From assembly GCF_010974945.1 (NCBI RefSeq), contig NZ_JAAIVB010000051.1, positions 1 through 56,078 on the forward strand: a stretch of DNA of 56,078 nt, written 5' to 3'. The position numbers and the translations under genes are program-made. Of this stretch, positions 18,221-27,634 are shown in pieces. The DNA comes from Noviherbaspirillum galbum (lineage in GTDB: Bacteria > Pseudomonadota > Gammaproteobacteria > Burkholderiales > Burkholderiaceae_D). The notes beneath the pieces were generated by a model. That model was not told the DNA's origin. It saw only the letters and a list, made by a program, of their open reading frames with translations, and searched no databases. Every line of letters starts with the position of its first letter. Position 1 is the stretch's first letter.

Positions 18221-21200
18221 ATGAACGAGAGATCGGAACTGATTGCATGGATCCGGGGTGAACTTGTTGGCCCAGGCTGGCTGCTTGGAACACCCCGTCT
18301 CATTGACTTTAATACCTCAAAAGAATTTATTGACTCTGAACCGAACCGGCGCGGCCCTCTGGCGTGGCGCCCCGATGCAGATTCAGATCCCTGCGAAGTA
18401 CTTTACTACGACCGGGAAACACCTCACAGAAAATATGGCGCCGGGCTGCTGCATCCCGCTGATACCTATACAAGGAGCGCATCATCGCCTGATGCAGCAG
18501 CAGCTCATGAAAGTGATACCTTGGGTGTTGATGGCGGCATTGAGCCCAATACTCCCGCAGAAGGAATTGAAAATGCTCCGGATGAACAGTCTGCTACGTC
18601 AGATGGGCCGCTTGCAGAAGCTCAGACAGATGACTTTGAAGTGACCAGCCCTGATACGCGTAGTCCCTCGACCATGGGCATTACATTCTGTGCAACGCTC
18701 GCTGCTGATGGCATGATAGTCATCAACATCCCCCGTGAAAAGCGGTTTGCTTGGCAGACTGAGGGAAGCAGTCCCTTTCCGCTGAATGGGCGCTATGAGC
18801 AATGCACCCGCCGCTGGACCGACGATAAGGGGCATATCCGGGATTCACCAATGTGGCGTCGTCGTCCCGCTGTACTTCCGGACACCTTGGTCACAATTTC
18901 ACGTTCTGAACTTGTAGATGGCAGGAAAGTGTCGTACCAGATACCGGTTACCGAAGGGTGTCCAATGGCACTTCGGCTCGACGCTTTCCCGCGCGCGATT
19001 CACGGCAGGGAAGGTAGCTGGCTGATTACCGTCGTCCTTCGTAATTCGACACTAAACGTTCATGCCACCGCGAAAGAAACTGTTCTGTATCAGGCGTACT
19101 TCGAAACGTTCGTGAAGAACGGAACGCTGGACCGCTATCCTGAAAGTCAGCGCCCGTTTTCTCAGCTCGACCAGGAAGAGCAGTCTTTATCTCTGCTTTA
19201 CCGGGAATCGGCAACTTGGGGAATCGGACATGGATGCGCAGCGGGATGGGATTCACGCCCAGGTGAAACTCCGGATTTCCTGTATGCCGATGTCATGCCA
19301 GCAGTCGAACTTCCGAGCATGACAGCCGATATCGTGGACGCAGATGGAAAACTGATCGAGCTTTCGATGCGCACTCTGGCTGGGTTGCCAGAAAGCGGTG
19401 AGGGCGAAGCTTGGAATTCGCTGGAAAATCTGCTTACAGAATATCAGAGGTGGGTTGAAAACAAGGAGCAGGAAGCGAAAAGGCTGCCATCTCATCTCGT
19501 TCCGGTTGCCGAGCGCCACATCTTGGCTTGCCGGACCTGCCTCAGGCGTATCGAGGGCGGGATAAAATTGCTTCGCCAGTCCGAACAGGTGAGGCGGGCA
19601 TTCCGGTTGACGAATCTTGCAATGGTGCTGCAACAAGTGGGAACGAAGCAGTTAGACAAGCGCCCTCTGGAATGGCATGCCTCAAGACGGGTTGTGATGC
19701 CAGCATCGGGTGGTAAATCAGCTTGGAAAATTTACGCAGAAAACGGCATTCGAAGCGGACTGGGAACGTGGAGGGCATTTCAGATTGCGTTTTTGCTGAT
19801 GTCGCTCGCGGGCGTATCGGAACCAGACTCTGAAGACCGGGAAATCGTGGATCTGATCTGGTTTCCGACTGGTGGCGGAAAAACTGAGGCCTATCTGGGT
19901 GTGATGGCGTTTTACATGTTTCACGAACGCCTGATAATGGAAAAAGGATCGGGCCTCAGTCGTGATGGCACAAATGTTCTGATGCGCTATACACTCAGGA
20001 TGCTTACCACACAGCAGTTTCAGCGAGCGGCTGCGCTCATTTGTGCGATGGAGTACCTCCGTCGGCATCCGGACAGTCATAACAATGGAAAGATTCCGGG
20101 ACAGAGATTTTCACTCGGCCTCTGGATTGGCGGGGATGGGTCTCCAAACAAGATCAGCGAAGCAAAAAGCCAGTTAGGCCAGTACAAAAAGGATCAGCTG
20201 GAAGGAAATCCCTTGGTCCTGATAGAGTGTCCGTGGTGCAGAGCAGCCATTGGACGCTATGACGGGATACGTCCTGCTGGCATCAAAGAAACGGAATGGA
20301 ATGCGAAGCGGCTCAGGGGTATAGGTGAAGTTTCTGAAGAGGGGCCGCTGCTTCTTTGTTCTGATCCTCTCTGTGAATTTGGGGGCGAGAGGCATGAATC
20401 ATGGTTGCCGGTTGAGGTTATCGACGAAAGAATTTACCGGCATCCGCCTTCTCTAATTATTGCCACAGCAGATAAGTTTGCCATGGTGGCATACCGTCCG
20501 GCGGCCGGGGCGATTTTCGGACGTACAGTTGACGGAAACTGCCCTGAGCAGGTCAGGATGCCGCCAGGTCTGATCGTGCAGGACGAACTGCACCTTATCT
20601 CAGGTCCGCTGGGTACAATGTGTGCCCTGTATGAGGGTATATTCGAGCGACTGTGCTCAATACCGGGGAAGGACGGGCTAATACGGCCGAAGCTGATTGC
20701 GTCCACCGCAACAATCCGGGGCGCTGATGAACAGGTAAAAGCGCTCTATGACCGCCGCCAGACGAGCCTTTTTCCAAGTCCGGGTCTGCTGATGGGAGAC
20801 TCATTCTTTGGTCGCTATGCGCGTCAGCAATATCCGGATGGCGTACTGATGCGCGGACGCCTGTATCTCGGTATTCATGCATCTGATTATGGCTCTATTC
20901 TGACCACACAAGTCCGCGCATTCTCGTCAGCTTTGTTCCGGCCTTTCCTTTTTGCGCCGGACAAGCGTGATGCATGGTGGACCGTGCTTGCTTTCTATAA
21001 CAGCATCCGGGAGCTTAGCGGAGCAAAGACCCTTTTCGATTCGGATATTCGGTCACGTCTGAAGTTCCTGTTCAACCGGGAAGGGATCGACCCACAAAAA
21101 CGACGGAACCTCCGTATCGTTGAGGAGCTCACGAGCCGGCTCTCACAGGCTGAAATCGTCGGAATGATGGACAAGCTGTCAAACTGTTATTCCGAAGAAG

Positions 21201-21883
21201 CTCGGGAAGTACTAGACGCCTGTCTTGCATCAAACATTATCGAAGTTGGCGTAGATATCGACCGGCTGTCCTTAATGGGGGTCATTGGGCAGCCTAAGAC
21301 AACGGCACAGTACATTCAGGTCACCGGCCGGATCGGACGCAGATGGTGGGAACGTCCCGGTCTCATTCTTACCGTATATAACCCTTCAAAAAGCCGGGAC
21401 CGCTCTCACTTCGAGCAGTTCCACAGTTACCACCGGCGGCTTTACGAACGCGTTGAGCCCACCTCTGCCACGCCTTTTGCCATCTCTGCTATCAGGCGCG
21501 GGCTTGCCGGCGCGATGCTGACTTGGGCCCGACAGCAGATTAATGCCCCGGTCCAAGATTGTCATGCATATGGCAGGGCGCTCGATCAGGCAGTGGACTT
21601 GCTTGTGGAACGATGCGGGTCAGTCCAGATTGAAGAAGACGTCGAACGTTCGATTGAAGAAATACGCGCAGTCGCAAACACGCTTAAAGCAAAATGGGGA
21701 CGAAATCCACAAAAATGGGAAGAGTTTCCGCCTCAAAAGGATGGCGAATACCTGATGCTGTGGCCAGGTCAGTTTGCCACTCAGCTGCAGCAGGGACGCG
21801 GCATGGTGATACCTAGCAGCATGCGTCAGGTTGACGGAAGCGCAGAACTTACTATCACACCGGGATATACCCTGAAGATTTGA
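18221..21883 (+). CDS. drmA: DrmA-like large helicase of the DISARM-type system, 1220 aa
   Basis: DrmA is the SF2-type helicase core of DISARM antiphage systems. Here the ATG at 18221 follows AGGA at usual spacing, and the N-terminus (ERSELIAWIRGELVGP) is the usual one. The motifs are IWFPTGGGKTEAYLGVMAFY (Walker A, about 546), DELHLISGPLG in place of DEAH (about 787), IASTATIRGADEQV (about 827), SNIIEVGVDIDRLSLMGVIG (about 1004) and TGRIGRRWW (about 1036). A Cys-rich insert lies at about 670-725 (CPWC...CSDPLC), perhaps zinc-binding. The sequence between residues 75 and 160 is acidic and low in complexity, so it is probably a linker. It overlaps no neighbour but is 11 bp from DrmB. Confidence 0.85.
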   Translation: MNERSELIAWIRGELVGPGWLLGTPRLIDFNTSKEFIDSEPNRRGPLAWRPDADSDPCEVLYYDRETPHRKYGAGLLHPADTYTRSASSPDAAAAHESDTLGVDGGIEPNTPAEGIENAPDEQSATSDGPLAEAQTDDFEVTSPDTRSPSTMGITFCATLAADGMIVINIPREKRFAWQTEGSSPFPLNGRYEQCTRRWTDDKGHIRDSPMWRRRPAVLPDTLVTISRSELVDGRKVSYQIPVTEGCPMALRLDAFPRAIHGREGSWLITVVLRNSTLNVHATAKETVLYQAYFETFVKNGTLDRYPESQRPFSQLDQEEQSLSLLYRESATWGIGHGCAAGWDSRPGETPDFLYADVMPAVELPSMTADIVDADGKLIELSMRTLAGLPESGEGEAWNSLENLLTEYQRWVENKEQEAKRLPSHLVPVAERHILACRTCLRRIEGGIKLLRQSEQVRRAFRLTNLAMVLQQVGTKQLDKRPLEWHASRRVVMPASGGKSAWKIYAENGIRSGLGTWRAFQIAFLLMSLAGVSEPDSEDREIVDLIWFPTGGGKTEAYLGVMAFYMFHERLIMEKGSGLSRDGTNVLMRYTLRMLTTQQFQRAAALICAMEYLRRHPDSHNNGKIPGQRFSLGLWIGGDGSPNKISEAKSQLGQYKKDQLEGNPLVLIECPWCRAAIGRYDGIRPAGIKETEWNAKRLRGIGEVSEEGPLLLCSDPLCEFGGERHESWLPVEVIDERIYRHPPSLIIATADKFAMVAYRPAAGAIFGRTVDGNCPEQVRMPPGLIVQDELHLISGPLGTMCALYEGIFERLCSIPGKDGLIRPKLIASTATIRGADEQVKALYDRRQTSLFPSPGLLMGDSFFGRYARQQYPDGVLMRGRLYLGIHASDYGSILTTQVRAFSSALFRPFLFAPDKRDAWWTVLAFYNSIRELSGAKTLFDSDIRSRLKFLFNREGIDPQKRRNLRIVEELTSRLSQAEIVGMMDKLSNCYSEEAREVLDACLASNIIEVGVDIDRLSLMGVIGQPKTTAQYIQVTGRIGRRWWERPGLILTVYNPSKSRDRSHFEQFHSYHRRLYERVEPTSATPFAISAIRRGLAGAMLTWARQQINAPVQDCHAYGRALDQAVDLLVERCGSVQIEEDVERSIEEIRAVANTLKAKWGRNPQKWEEFPPQKDGEYLMLWPGQFATQLQQGRGMVIPSSMRQVDGSAELTITPGYTLKI

Positions 21884-21894
21884 GGATCGGTAAA

Positions 21895-23850
21895 ATGGGA
21901 AACAAGCAAATACGTGTTGGTCAGCTAATAGCCCCGTTTGGCCCTGGAAGCATCTATACCGACAGGCGTGGAATTCCACATGTGGTATGTGGTCTTGACT
22001 ACTGGTTTATGAAATCTGACGCGGCGCGCGGAATGATACAGTGCGAAGACAGATCCGAGTTCGAGAAATTCGAACCACGGCTGTCTGCACTGCTTCGTGT
22101 AGACCGGTTTTTTTCACCGCCTGATTTCCGTGCGATACGACGCGGTGAGGAGGCACCACCCAATGCCGCACTACAGATTCCTGCGGTACGGTTCCCGACA
22201 TGGTACCGCCACACCGCAACTGGTGAAATGCGCAAGTTCAATCTCGATACAGTTAAGCTGGATACTCCCCCAGGAGGGCGCTGGCAGCCGGTCAGGTTCG
22301 TATCAGTATGTGCAGGAGGCCATCTTAACGAATTTCCTTGGAAAGAATGGATCGGATGTACATGCGTCTCCAACACCGGCCTGCGGATTACCGACCGCGG
22401 CGGTGCAGACCTCAGCAGCATCCGCGTGCAATGTATGACCTGCCCGCCCGGGTCTTCTGGATACAAGGGTAATAGCCTGTCAGGAACTACAGTCAAACCT
22501 GTCCCGGGTGAGAAAAGTGCATTTGAAGAGGCAAAGATATCCTGCCCAGGTGAAAGACCGTGGCTTGGACAAGGAGCAGAGGAGTGTGGCTGCTCGCACC
22601 CACTTATTGGCGCACTGATAAACCAGACGAACCTATATTTCCCAAGGACTGTTGCAGCCATTCTTCTGCCCGATATTAGCCAGCAAAATGACGATGTTGC
22701 GGAAGTCCGGAACGAAATTGAGAAAGATACAAGTGCGTGCGCGATTGCGCTGACCGAATGGAAAATGTCAGAAGAGGAAGAACGACGCGACATCGCGTTC
22801 AAGTTTCACCGCAAACTTGAACGTCGAGGAACAAAGGTTTCGGAAGACATAGTCTTTGAAGCGCTGAAGAGCCTGTTTGAGCCTGGCTACTTTAATGGTA
22901 ACAAGGTTGTAAGTCCTGCCGTGCCGGAATCGGACCTCCTTGCATTCCGTCGTCAGGAATTCAATATCATCCGCAATGAAGTGAATGACGCACTTCATGT
23001 CCCAAACCTGAGGGTCATTCCAGCCGTTGTTCCCGACAGATTGACCACCGTGATCTCTAAGGTAAACCTTGTCGAAAGACTGCGTGAAACCCGGGCGTTT
23101 TTTGGTTTCAGTCGCTTGGAGCCGGAGCCCTTAGCGGATCAGGAGATGCCGGACACTGCGATCAAACAGCTGTTTCGCCGGCCACCAACGGAAATACATG
23201 AGCGGTGGCTTCCGGCGATTGAGGTTTTTGGAGAGGGAATCTACATCGAATTGTCGGAGGAGCGTATCCGGCAATGGCAGGTCGAAAACAGTTCGTGGTT
23301 GACTGACCGGCTCGATGACGGGTTTATCACCCGTCTGCAGGCGATTCCACAGGTACTTGCACCATCCGGAGCGACCGGAAGAGACTGGGCATCGCGGTAT
23401 CTGCTGGTTCACAGTCTGGCCCACATGCTCATCAATCAACTCGTGTTCGAGTGCGGATACAGTACCGCTGCCCTACGTGAGCGGCTTTATGTTTCCGCGG
23501 ACAACTCAGCCCCCATGGCCGGCATTCTTATTTATACTGCCGCTGGTGATTCTGAAGGCACGATGGGCGGTCTGGTCAGACTCGGCCGGCCGGATCGGCT
23601 CGGTCCGTTATTCCAGCGTGCGATCAGCAGAGCGTCATGGTGTTCGGCTGATCCCGTATGTTCAGAGAATCTCGGTGGCCAAGGCTCACGTCTTGCAAAT
23701 CTTGCTGCATGTCATTCATGTGTACTTCTTCCTGAGACCTCCTGTGAAACGATCAATCAGGGACTCGATCGAGCAATGCTCGTCGGCACTCCTGATAACC
23801 GAGCTCCAGGTCTTCTGTCAGAGTTTTTAGTAGTACGTTTTGATAATTAG
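21895..23850 (+). CDS. drmB: DrmB-like DUF1998 protein of the DISARM-type system, 651 aa
   Basis: DrmB partners DrmA in DISARM; together they load on DNA and are thought to block incoming phage genomes. The DUF1998 part is at about residues 495-640: YLLVHSLAHMLINQLVFECG, then AGILIYTAAGDSEGTMGGLV, and a cysteine cluster (CSADPVC ... CHSC ... SCE). A second set of cysteines lies near 155-240 (CTC, CMTC, CGC), so at least one zinc site is likely. AGGA precedes the ATG at 21895, eleven bases after the drmA stop. Apart from DUF1998 the large middle region is not recognised. Confidence 0.87.
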   Translation: MGNKQIRVGQLIAPFGPGSIYTDRRGIPHVVCGLDYWFMKSDAARGMIQCEDRSEFEKFEPRLSALLRVDRFFSPPDFRAIRRGEEAPPNAALQIPAVRFPTWYRHTATGEMRKFNLDTVKLDTPPGGRWQPVRFVSVCAGGHLNEFPWKEWIGCTCVSNTGLRITDRGGADLSSIRVQCMTCPPGSSGYKGNSLSGTTVKPVPGEKSAFEEAKISCPGERPWLGQGAEECGCSHPLIGALINQTNLYFPRTVAAILLPDISQQNDDVAEVRNEIEKDTSACAIALTEWKMSEEEERRDIAFKFHRKLERRGTKVSEDIVFEALKSLFEPGYFNGNKVVSPAVPESDLLAFRRQEFNIIRNEVNDALHVPNLRVIPAVVPDRLTTVISKVNLVERLRETRAFFGFSRLEPEPLADQEMPDTAIKQLFRRPPTEIHERWLPAIEVFGEGIYIELSEERIRQWQVENSSWLTDRLDDGFITRLQAIPQVLAPSGATGRDWASRYLLVHSLAHMLINQLVFECGYSTAALRERLYVSADNSAPMAGILIYTAAGDSEGTMGGLVRLGRPDRLGPLFQRAISRASWCSADPVCSENLGGQGSRLANLAACHSCVLLPETSCETINQGLDRAMLVGTPDNRAPGLLSEFLVVRFDN

Positions 23851-23891
23851 TACGACAACAATCGTCGCGTCTTTCCTTAAAGGTTATCAAA

Positions 23892-24512
23892 ATGACGGAA
23901 ACGACAAAAAATTCAAGAACATTCCTGCTTGGCGCGGGCCAGCTTACAGAGAGTCCTCCAAAATTAAAACCAGGCGTACTCAATGACCTGACATACAAAA
24001 AGAAGAAGTCAAAGATAGTTTGGAAAGGAAAGTCCGCTGATCAGGAAAATGAACCGGCATGCAAGAAGCAGCGCTCAAAAAAAAGTCGGCAGCCGCCAAA
24101 ACTAGGGAACGAGCTTCCCCGAATACTTCGGCTGCCCCTAGAAGTTACGACTGAGCAGGAAGCTCTGTTGGCATTGAAAGTAGCACACACAAGTGATGTA
24201 AGCGAAAGAATTTTTAAAGCAAGAAAGTTGGAGCAGTTATGTGATGGTAACGAGTTGAATACCAAGGTTGTTACGATACGCTCCATTGGTATAGAAATCA
24301 GCCAAGGCCAGATAATAAGGTATGCACAGAGCAGGAGACTTAATTTCAATCCAAAAACTGACAGGGCATTTCTTGTTTTTACTGAGAACAAATGGCTTAT
24401 CGAGGCAAGGTGCTTGCCACGCAAAAAGAAAAAAAGTAAAAGCAAAGTTTATAGTTACCCTACCGTCAACATAGTAAGCGGTGGGCTCCCATCTCTCGGC
24501 AAACGTCGTTAA
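23892..24512 (+). CDS. small basic protein at the end of the DISARM-like operon, 206 aa
   Basis: Not recognised. It starts 41 bp after drmB with a weak AAGG upstream. It is very basic: lysine runs occur at about 37-41 (YKKKKSK), 59-66 (KKQRSKKS) and 177-184 (RKKKKSKS), around a probably folded middle (EVTTEQEALLALKVAHTSDV, then TIRSIGIEISQGQIIRYAQS). A nucleic-acid-binding role is plausible from charge alone. The next sequence is IS debris, so this is the last gene of the operon, unless the true end has been lost to the insertions. Confidence 0.7.
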   Translation: MTETTKNSRTFLLGAGQLTESPPKLKPGVLNDLTYKKKKSKIVWKGKSADQENEPACKKQRSKKSRQPPKLGNELPRILRLPLEVTTEQEALLALKVAHTSDVSERIFKARKLEQLCDGNELNTKVVTIRSIGIEISQGQIIRYAQSRRLNFNPKTDRAFLVFTENKWLIEARCLPRKKKKSKSKVYSYPTVNIVSGGLPSLGKRR

Positions 24513-24618
24513 CAGTTTAATATTTGGCTTCTTGGGCAGAGGCTCAATCCGAACCAGCATGTACAAGAGAGCGTCCAAAATTCCGCTAAAGGCCGGAAAT
24601 CTTGCCGCGCTACATCCA

Positions 24619-24788
24619 TCAACACGATGTCAAATACATCGAAGAAGTCGATAGCGAAGTGCTTGACACCGGCGTGGTGACGGGCTTGAGCCCGAGCAGT
24701 TTGGCAAAGTACCGCGCTTCTGCAACGGTATAGCAGCTGCCATTATCCGACAGCCATTCAATCTCTAATGGCGGACCACCTGTTCCCA
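24619..24788 (-). pseudogene. IS2-type transposase OrfB, C-terminal fragment
   Basis: The fragment reads PPLEIEWLSDNGSCYTVAEA and LLGLKPVTTPVSS, the DDE-domain region around the second Asp of IS2-type OrfB. The sequence after that no longer follows the family and stops soon. It is the far side of the same gene as 25643-26281, separated by the inserted element at 24792-25639. Confidence 0.7.
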
Positions 24789-24849
24789 AACTGAACCACG
24801 CTGGCAATCTTAGAAGCTGGTTGGTTTAAGTTAATACTGGTTAAACAGT

Positions 24850-25292
24850 ACCAGTTCTGAGTTGCTTGAAGTATTTTGCGTCGGCTTCGGCGGGCGGGGT
24901 ATAGTCCAGCGATTCCATGAGCCCGTGGTAGTTATACCACGCCACTCATTCTTGGGTTGCCACCTCGACGGATTGCTTGGTCTTCCATGGGGCGCGTCGA
25001 TGGATCAGTTCTGCCTTGTACAAGCCGTTGATCGTTTCAGCCAGCGCATTCTCGTAACTGTCGACCCGGCTGCCAACCGATGGCTCGATCTTTGCCTCGG
25101 CCAGTCGCTCGATGTACCGAATGCTAAGATATTGCGCTCCCCTGTCGGAGTGATGTATCAGAGTTCCATCGTCCCCGAGTTGTCGGGCTTAGAGCGCCTG
25201 TTCCAAGACCTTGCACAGCGGTTCGACTCCATACGTATCGCGATGGCAATCGAAGAAATACTTCAGGACTTGAATCGGCGGCCGAGCTTAGC
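24850..25292 (-). pseudogene. IS3-family transposase OrfB, internal deletion and stops
   Basis: The conceptual translation begins YFFDCHRDTYGVEPLCKVL, then jumps directly to HHSDRGAQYLSIRYIERLAE and NALAETINGLYKAELIHRRA, with stops between and again before VAWYNYHGLMESLDYTPPAE. The normal catalytic-core region between those two parts is absent. The protein cannot be made. Confidence 0.8.
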
Positions 25293-25589
25293 CTAGGCGA
25301 AAAAAGCGCTGGCCACCTTCAGGATTTCGTTGACGCGGCGCAGCTCCTTGACTTCCCTTTCCAGCGCCTTGATGCGCTCCCGCTCGTCGGTGCTGACCCC
25401 GTCCCGTACGCCACGGCCGATTTCATCACGCTTGATCCAATCCAGAAGCGTCTGGGCCGTGCAGCCGATCATCGGTGCAATCTTCTCGACTGCAGCCCAC
25501 ATCGACGGGTGTTCGCTTCGCTGCTCGCGCACCAGGCGGACTGCGCGCTCCCTGACTTCCGGGAAAAACTTGATCTGTTTTTTGTTCAT
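25293..25589 (-). CDS. IS3-family transposase OrfA, 98 aa
   Basis: The product ([57 protein letters not shown]) is a complete IS3-type OrfA with helix-turn-helix and leucine zipper, ending VASAFFA. The T-rich run just before the end (GCTTTTTTCGCC on minus) is where programmed frameshifting into OrfB usually happens. The stop immediately after FFA stands where relatives continue FFAQAELDR, so a CAG-to-TAG change is likely. Confidence 0.8.
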   Translation of the reverse strand: MNKKQIKFFPEVRERAVRLVREQRSEHPSMWAAVEKIAPMIGCTAQTLLDWIKRDEIGRGVRDGVSTDERERIKALEREVKELRRVNEILKVASAFFA

Positions 25590-25642
25590 GGCACCATTCT
25601 CTCAAATATCGGTGCCTCCACAAAATCCGGCGCGGTTCAAAC

Positions 25643-26281
25643 CGGTATTCCACTGCATGCATCATCAAGTCACCCACCAGACCGGAATCGATTCCTTTTT
25701 GTTTGCTACCCAGCTCATTACTTTGCGGTCACAGGAATCCAGGGCAAAGGCGACTCTGACCCGTTCCCCGTTGCCGCAAGACAGCTCAAAGCCATCCGAG
25801 CACCAACGGGTGTTGCTCGTCTCAACCGTACTCTTGCCGTCATGGCGCCGCTGGCTCACTGGACTCTAGCCATGCCGGTACAGCAACAAGTGATGATCAC
25901 GCGTGACACGGCACACCCGCTCATGACTGAGGGGTCGTCCGTCCTGCATGCCGTTCATCCGCAGCATGCCCCAAACCCGCCGATACCCATAGTGGCCTGA
26001 TCATGGACCACCGTCCGAATGGCTTGCAGCGTTACTGAATCGTCGGCCTTGCTTCGTGCCTTACGCCGGTCGATCCAATCCTCACGACGCTGCTTCCTTG
26101 CCACGACGTTGCTTCGCGCAACACCTAGGGCTTCACAGACCAGTCTCACTGGTCGTCCCCGGACAAGACAGGCGAGCGCGCAATCCACTTTTTTCCTTCG
26201 GCGAAGTCCACCGCTTCCTTGTGGATGTCGTTTTGCAGCGTTTTGCGCCCCAATGCCGCCTCTAGCTGCTTCATACGCCAC
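25643..26281 (-). pseudogene. IS2-type transposase OrfB, N-terminal and middle part, disrupted
   Basis: LVRGRPVRLVCEALGVARSN is the OrfB start region. The frame then shifts at about 25985 (the continuation HYGYRRVWGMLRMNGMQDGR is in another frame), an in-frame stop follows near 25868, and the catalytic-core segment TRWCSDGFELSCGNGERVRV is in a third piece. The fragment ends at the insertion point of the second element. It is not functional. Confidence 0.75.
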
Positions 26282-26541
26282 ATCGCTTCCTGCAGGTCCG
26301 AAGCTGGCACCACTGGGTCATTGGCGCCAACGGCCACCAAGGAGCCCCCGGTATAGGCTTTGCACCACTGAACAAGATGGCTATCAGTGATGCCCGCTTC
26401 GCTTGCCACGAGCGACACCGACCGGCCGGGCTCCATCGTGCGCCGCACCTGCTCCAGCTTCTGCTGCGGTGTCCAGCGCCTACGGCGCTCGGTTGCGGTG
26501 ATGACTCCGACTTCCTGCTTTCTCCTTGAAGGTATGGGCAT
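26146..26541 (-). CDS. IS2-type transposase OrfA, apparently full length
   Basis: The 131-residue product (MPIPSRRKQEVGVITATERR start) has the usual OrfA helix-turn-helix (WTPQQKLEQVRRTMEPGRSV ... ASEAGITDSHLVQWCKAY) followed by a leucine-zipper-like stretch (DLQEAMWRMKQLEAALGRKT) and ends ARSPVLSGDDQ, as intact relatives do. OrfB after it is broken, so no functional transposase can be made from this copy. Confidence 0.75.
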   Translation of the reverse strand: MPIPSRRKQEVGVITATERRRRWTPQQKLEQVRRTMEPGRSVSLVASEAGITDSHLVQWCKAYTGGSLVAVGANDPVVPASDLQEAMWRMKQLEAALGRKTLQNDIHKEAVDFAEGKKWIARSPVLSGDDQ

Positions 26542-26680
26542 ATCTATAGTCGTACTCCTAAGTGCTAGTTTAAGAAATACCCATGGTCCCGTCATCTCGG
26601 GGCTACTTCAAAAATAATTTCTTTTTCATAACTGTTTGCATCATGTAAGATCTTTCTGTTATCACTTGAATTTATTTTAA

Positions 26681-27634
26681 ATGTCATCCTTATCCCTAAG
26701 GAATATGCAGGACTATCTGAGCCATTCAATAGCAAGTTTGAATCAGAACAAACTGTATGGCTTATTAGCGGAGGTTGAATTTCGTGCCTACCTGACAGGA
26801 CTTGGTTATGGAGGTCAGGTTTCCGTTGGCGGTTGGGTCGCTAGAAGTACTTCAAATGGGGCAAATCGTTTCGGACAAAATACTATTGTAATTTTTCCTG
26901 AAATTATCCAACCGGGGAATGTTTATCTTCCAGGAGGAGTCCTGCCCTCGCCACCTGCGGGGCTGCATACGATCTGCGCAGCATTCCACTCAATTGGTAT
27001 TCAAAGCTATTACCTTTATCCACAAATAACACGACTCAATGATTCATCCTCAATAAGTTGGACTGCAACACAGCTTGGATTGCTTACAGCTCCACAGACT
27101 GCTTTTCCCTCATCGACACTTACTGGATTCTTGCCACGGGCGCGTCGGTACAACTTCTTAAAAAATAATACTTCAGTAAGCTCTATTCCTCATCATGCAG
27201 TTCCGGATGAATTTTCGAAGGAACATGCACGAGTTGCATTGCAGTCAGCATTTATGACGGAAATTTCAGACGTTGATGGTGTGTTCTGGGGGCGGCAGCA
27301 TACTTATCCAGTTGAAATTAAAGAGAAGACAGCGGCGTATGACAAAAAAATTGGGCACTATTTCGGGCTTGATCATAGTCCATTTGTAAAACTTACGTTC
27401 TTCGCTGCTATGAAGGGCATGATGAAGTCAATTTTTGTCGTTAGAGAAATTGACAATACGACGACAAGAGACCTAGTTCAGTGGTGGTTTATCACATTTG
27501 AAGATATGGCTAGATACGCATCTTGGAGCCCTCGAGGAGGCGGAAGAAATATGGGAGGAGGTACATCCTCGACAGTGATGATTCCAAAAGACTATTTTCT
27601 CCCGCTCAATGCAAAAAATTTAGCAACGCTTTGA
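26681..27634 (+). CDS. putative PD-(D/E)xK nuclease, 317 aa
   Basis: The family is not recognised as a whole, but residues about 198-220 contain SDVDGVFWGR followed by YPVEIKEK, that is D...(E)xK, the core of PD-(D/E)xK nucleases such as restriction enzymes. An early helix with GLLAEVEFRAYLTGLGYG resembles the N-terminal helix of that fold with its conserved Glu. The rest includes a proline-rich middle. GC is lower than in the operons to the left. No methylase lies beside it, so it is either a solitary nuclease or a leftover of a larger system. It sits between the IS remnants and the DUF262/HEPN pair. Confidence 0.6.
   Translation: MSSLSLRNMQDYLSHSIASLNQNKLYGLLAEVEFRAYLTGLGYGGQVSVGGWVARSTSNGANRFGQNTIVIFPEIIQPGNVYLPGGVLPSPPAGLHTICAAFHSIGIQSYYLYPQITRLNDSSSISWTATQLGLLTAPQTAFPSSTLTGFLPRARRYNFLKNNTSVSSIPHHAVPDEFSKEHARVALQSAFMTEISDVDGVFWGRQHTYPVEIKEKTAAYDKKIGHYFGLDHSPFVKLTFFAAMKGMMKSIFVVREIDNTTTRDLVQWWFITFEDMARYASWSPRGGGRNMGGGTSSTVMIPKDYFLPLNAKNLATL

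Larger units (their letters stand above)
24792..25639 (-). mobile_element. IS3-family (IS51-like) element inside the IS2-type element, internally deleted
   Basis: Terminal inverted repeats are visible: TGAACCACGCTGG from 24792 on plus, and TGAACCGCGCCGG reading inward from 25639 on minus. The element is flanked by a 3-bp direct repeat AAC (24789-24791 and 25640-25642), the size expected for IS3-family target duplication. At 848 bp it is shorter than the 1.2-1.3 kb of intact relatives because the middle of OrfB is missing. Confidence 0.85.
24619..26600 (-). mobile_element. decayed IS2-group (IS3 family) element interrupted by a second IS
   Basis: On the minus strand the pieces run from an OrfA-like frame at 26541 through OrfB fragments (26281 to 25643) and, after the inserted element, the OrfB C-terminal region (24788 to about 24619). 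Joining 25643 to 24788 restores an AVEYRFG-like segment followed by EWLSDNGSCY, as expected for one IS2-type OrfB. Stops and frameshifts make it inactive. The outer ends are not certain; I could not see a matching pair of terminal repeats. Confidence 0.75.

Noticed and set aside
24619-26600. Active insertion sequence
   Set aside because: Both OrfB genes are broken by stops, frameshifts, an insertion or a deletion.
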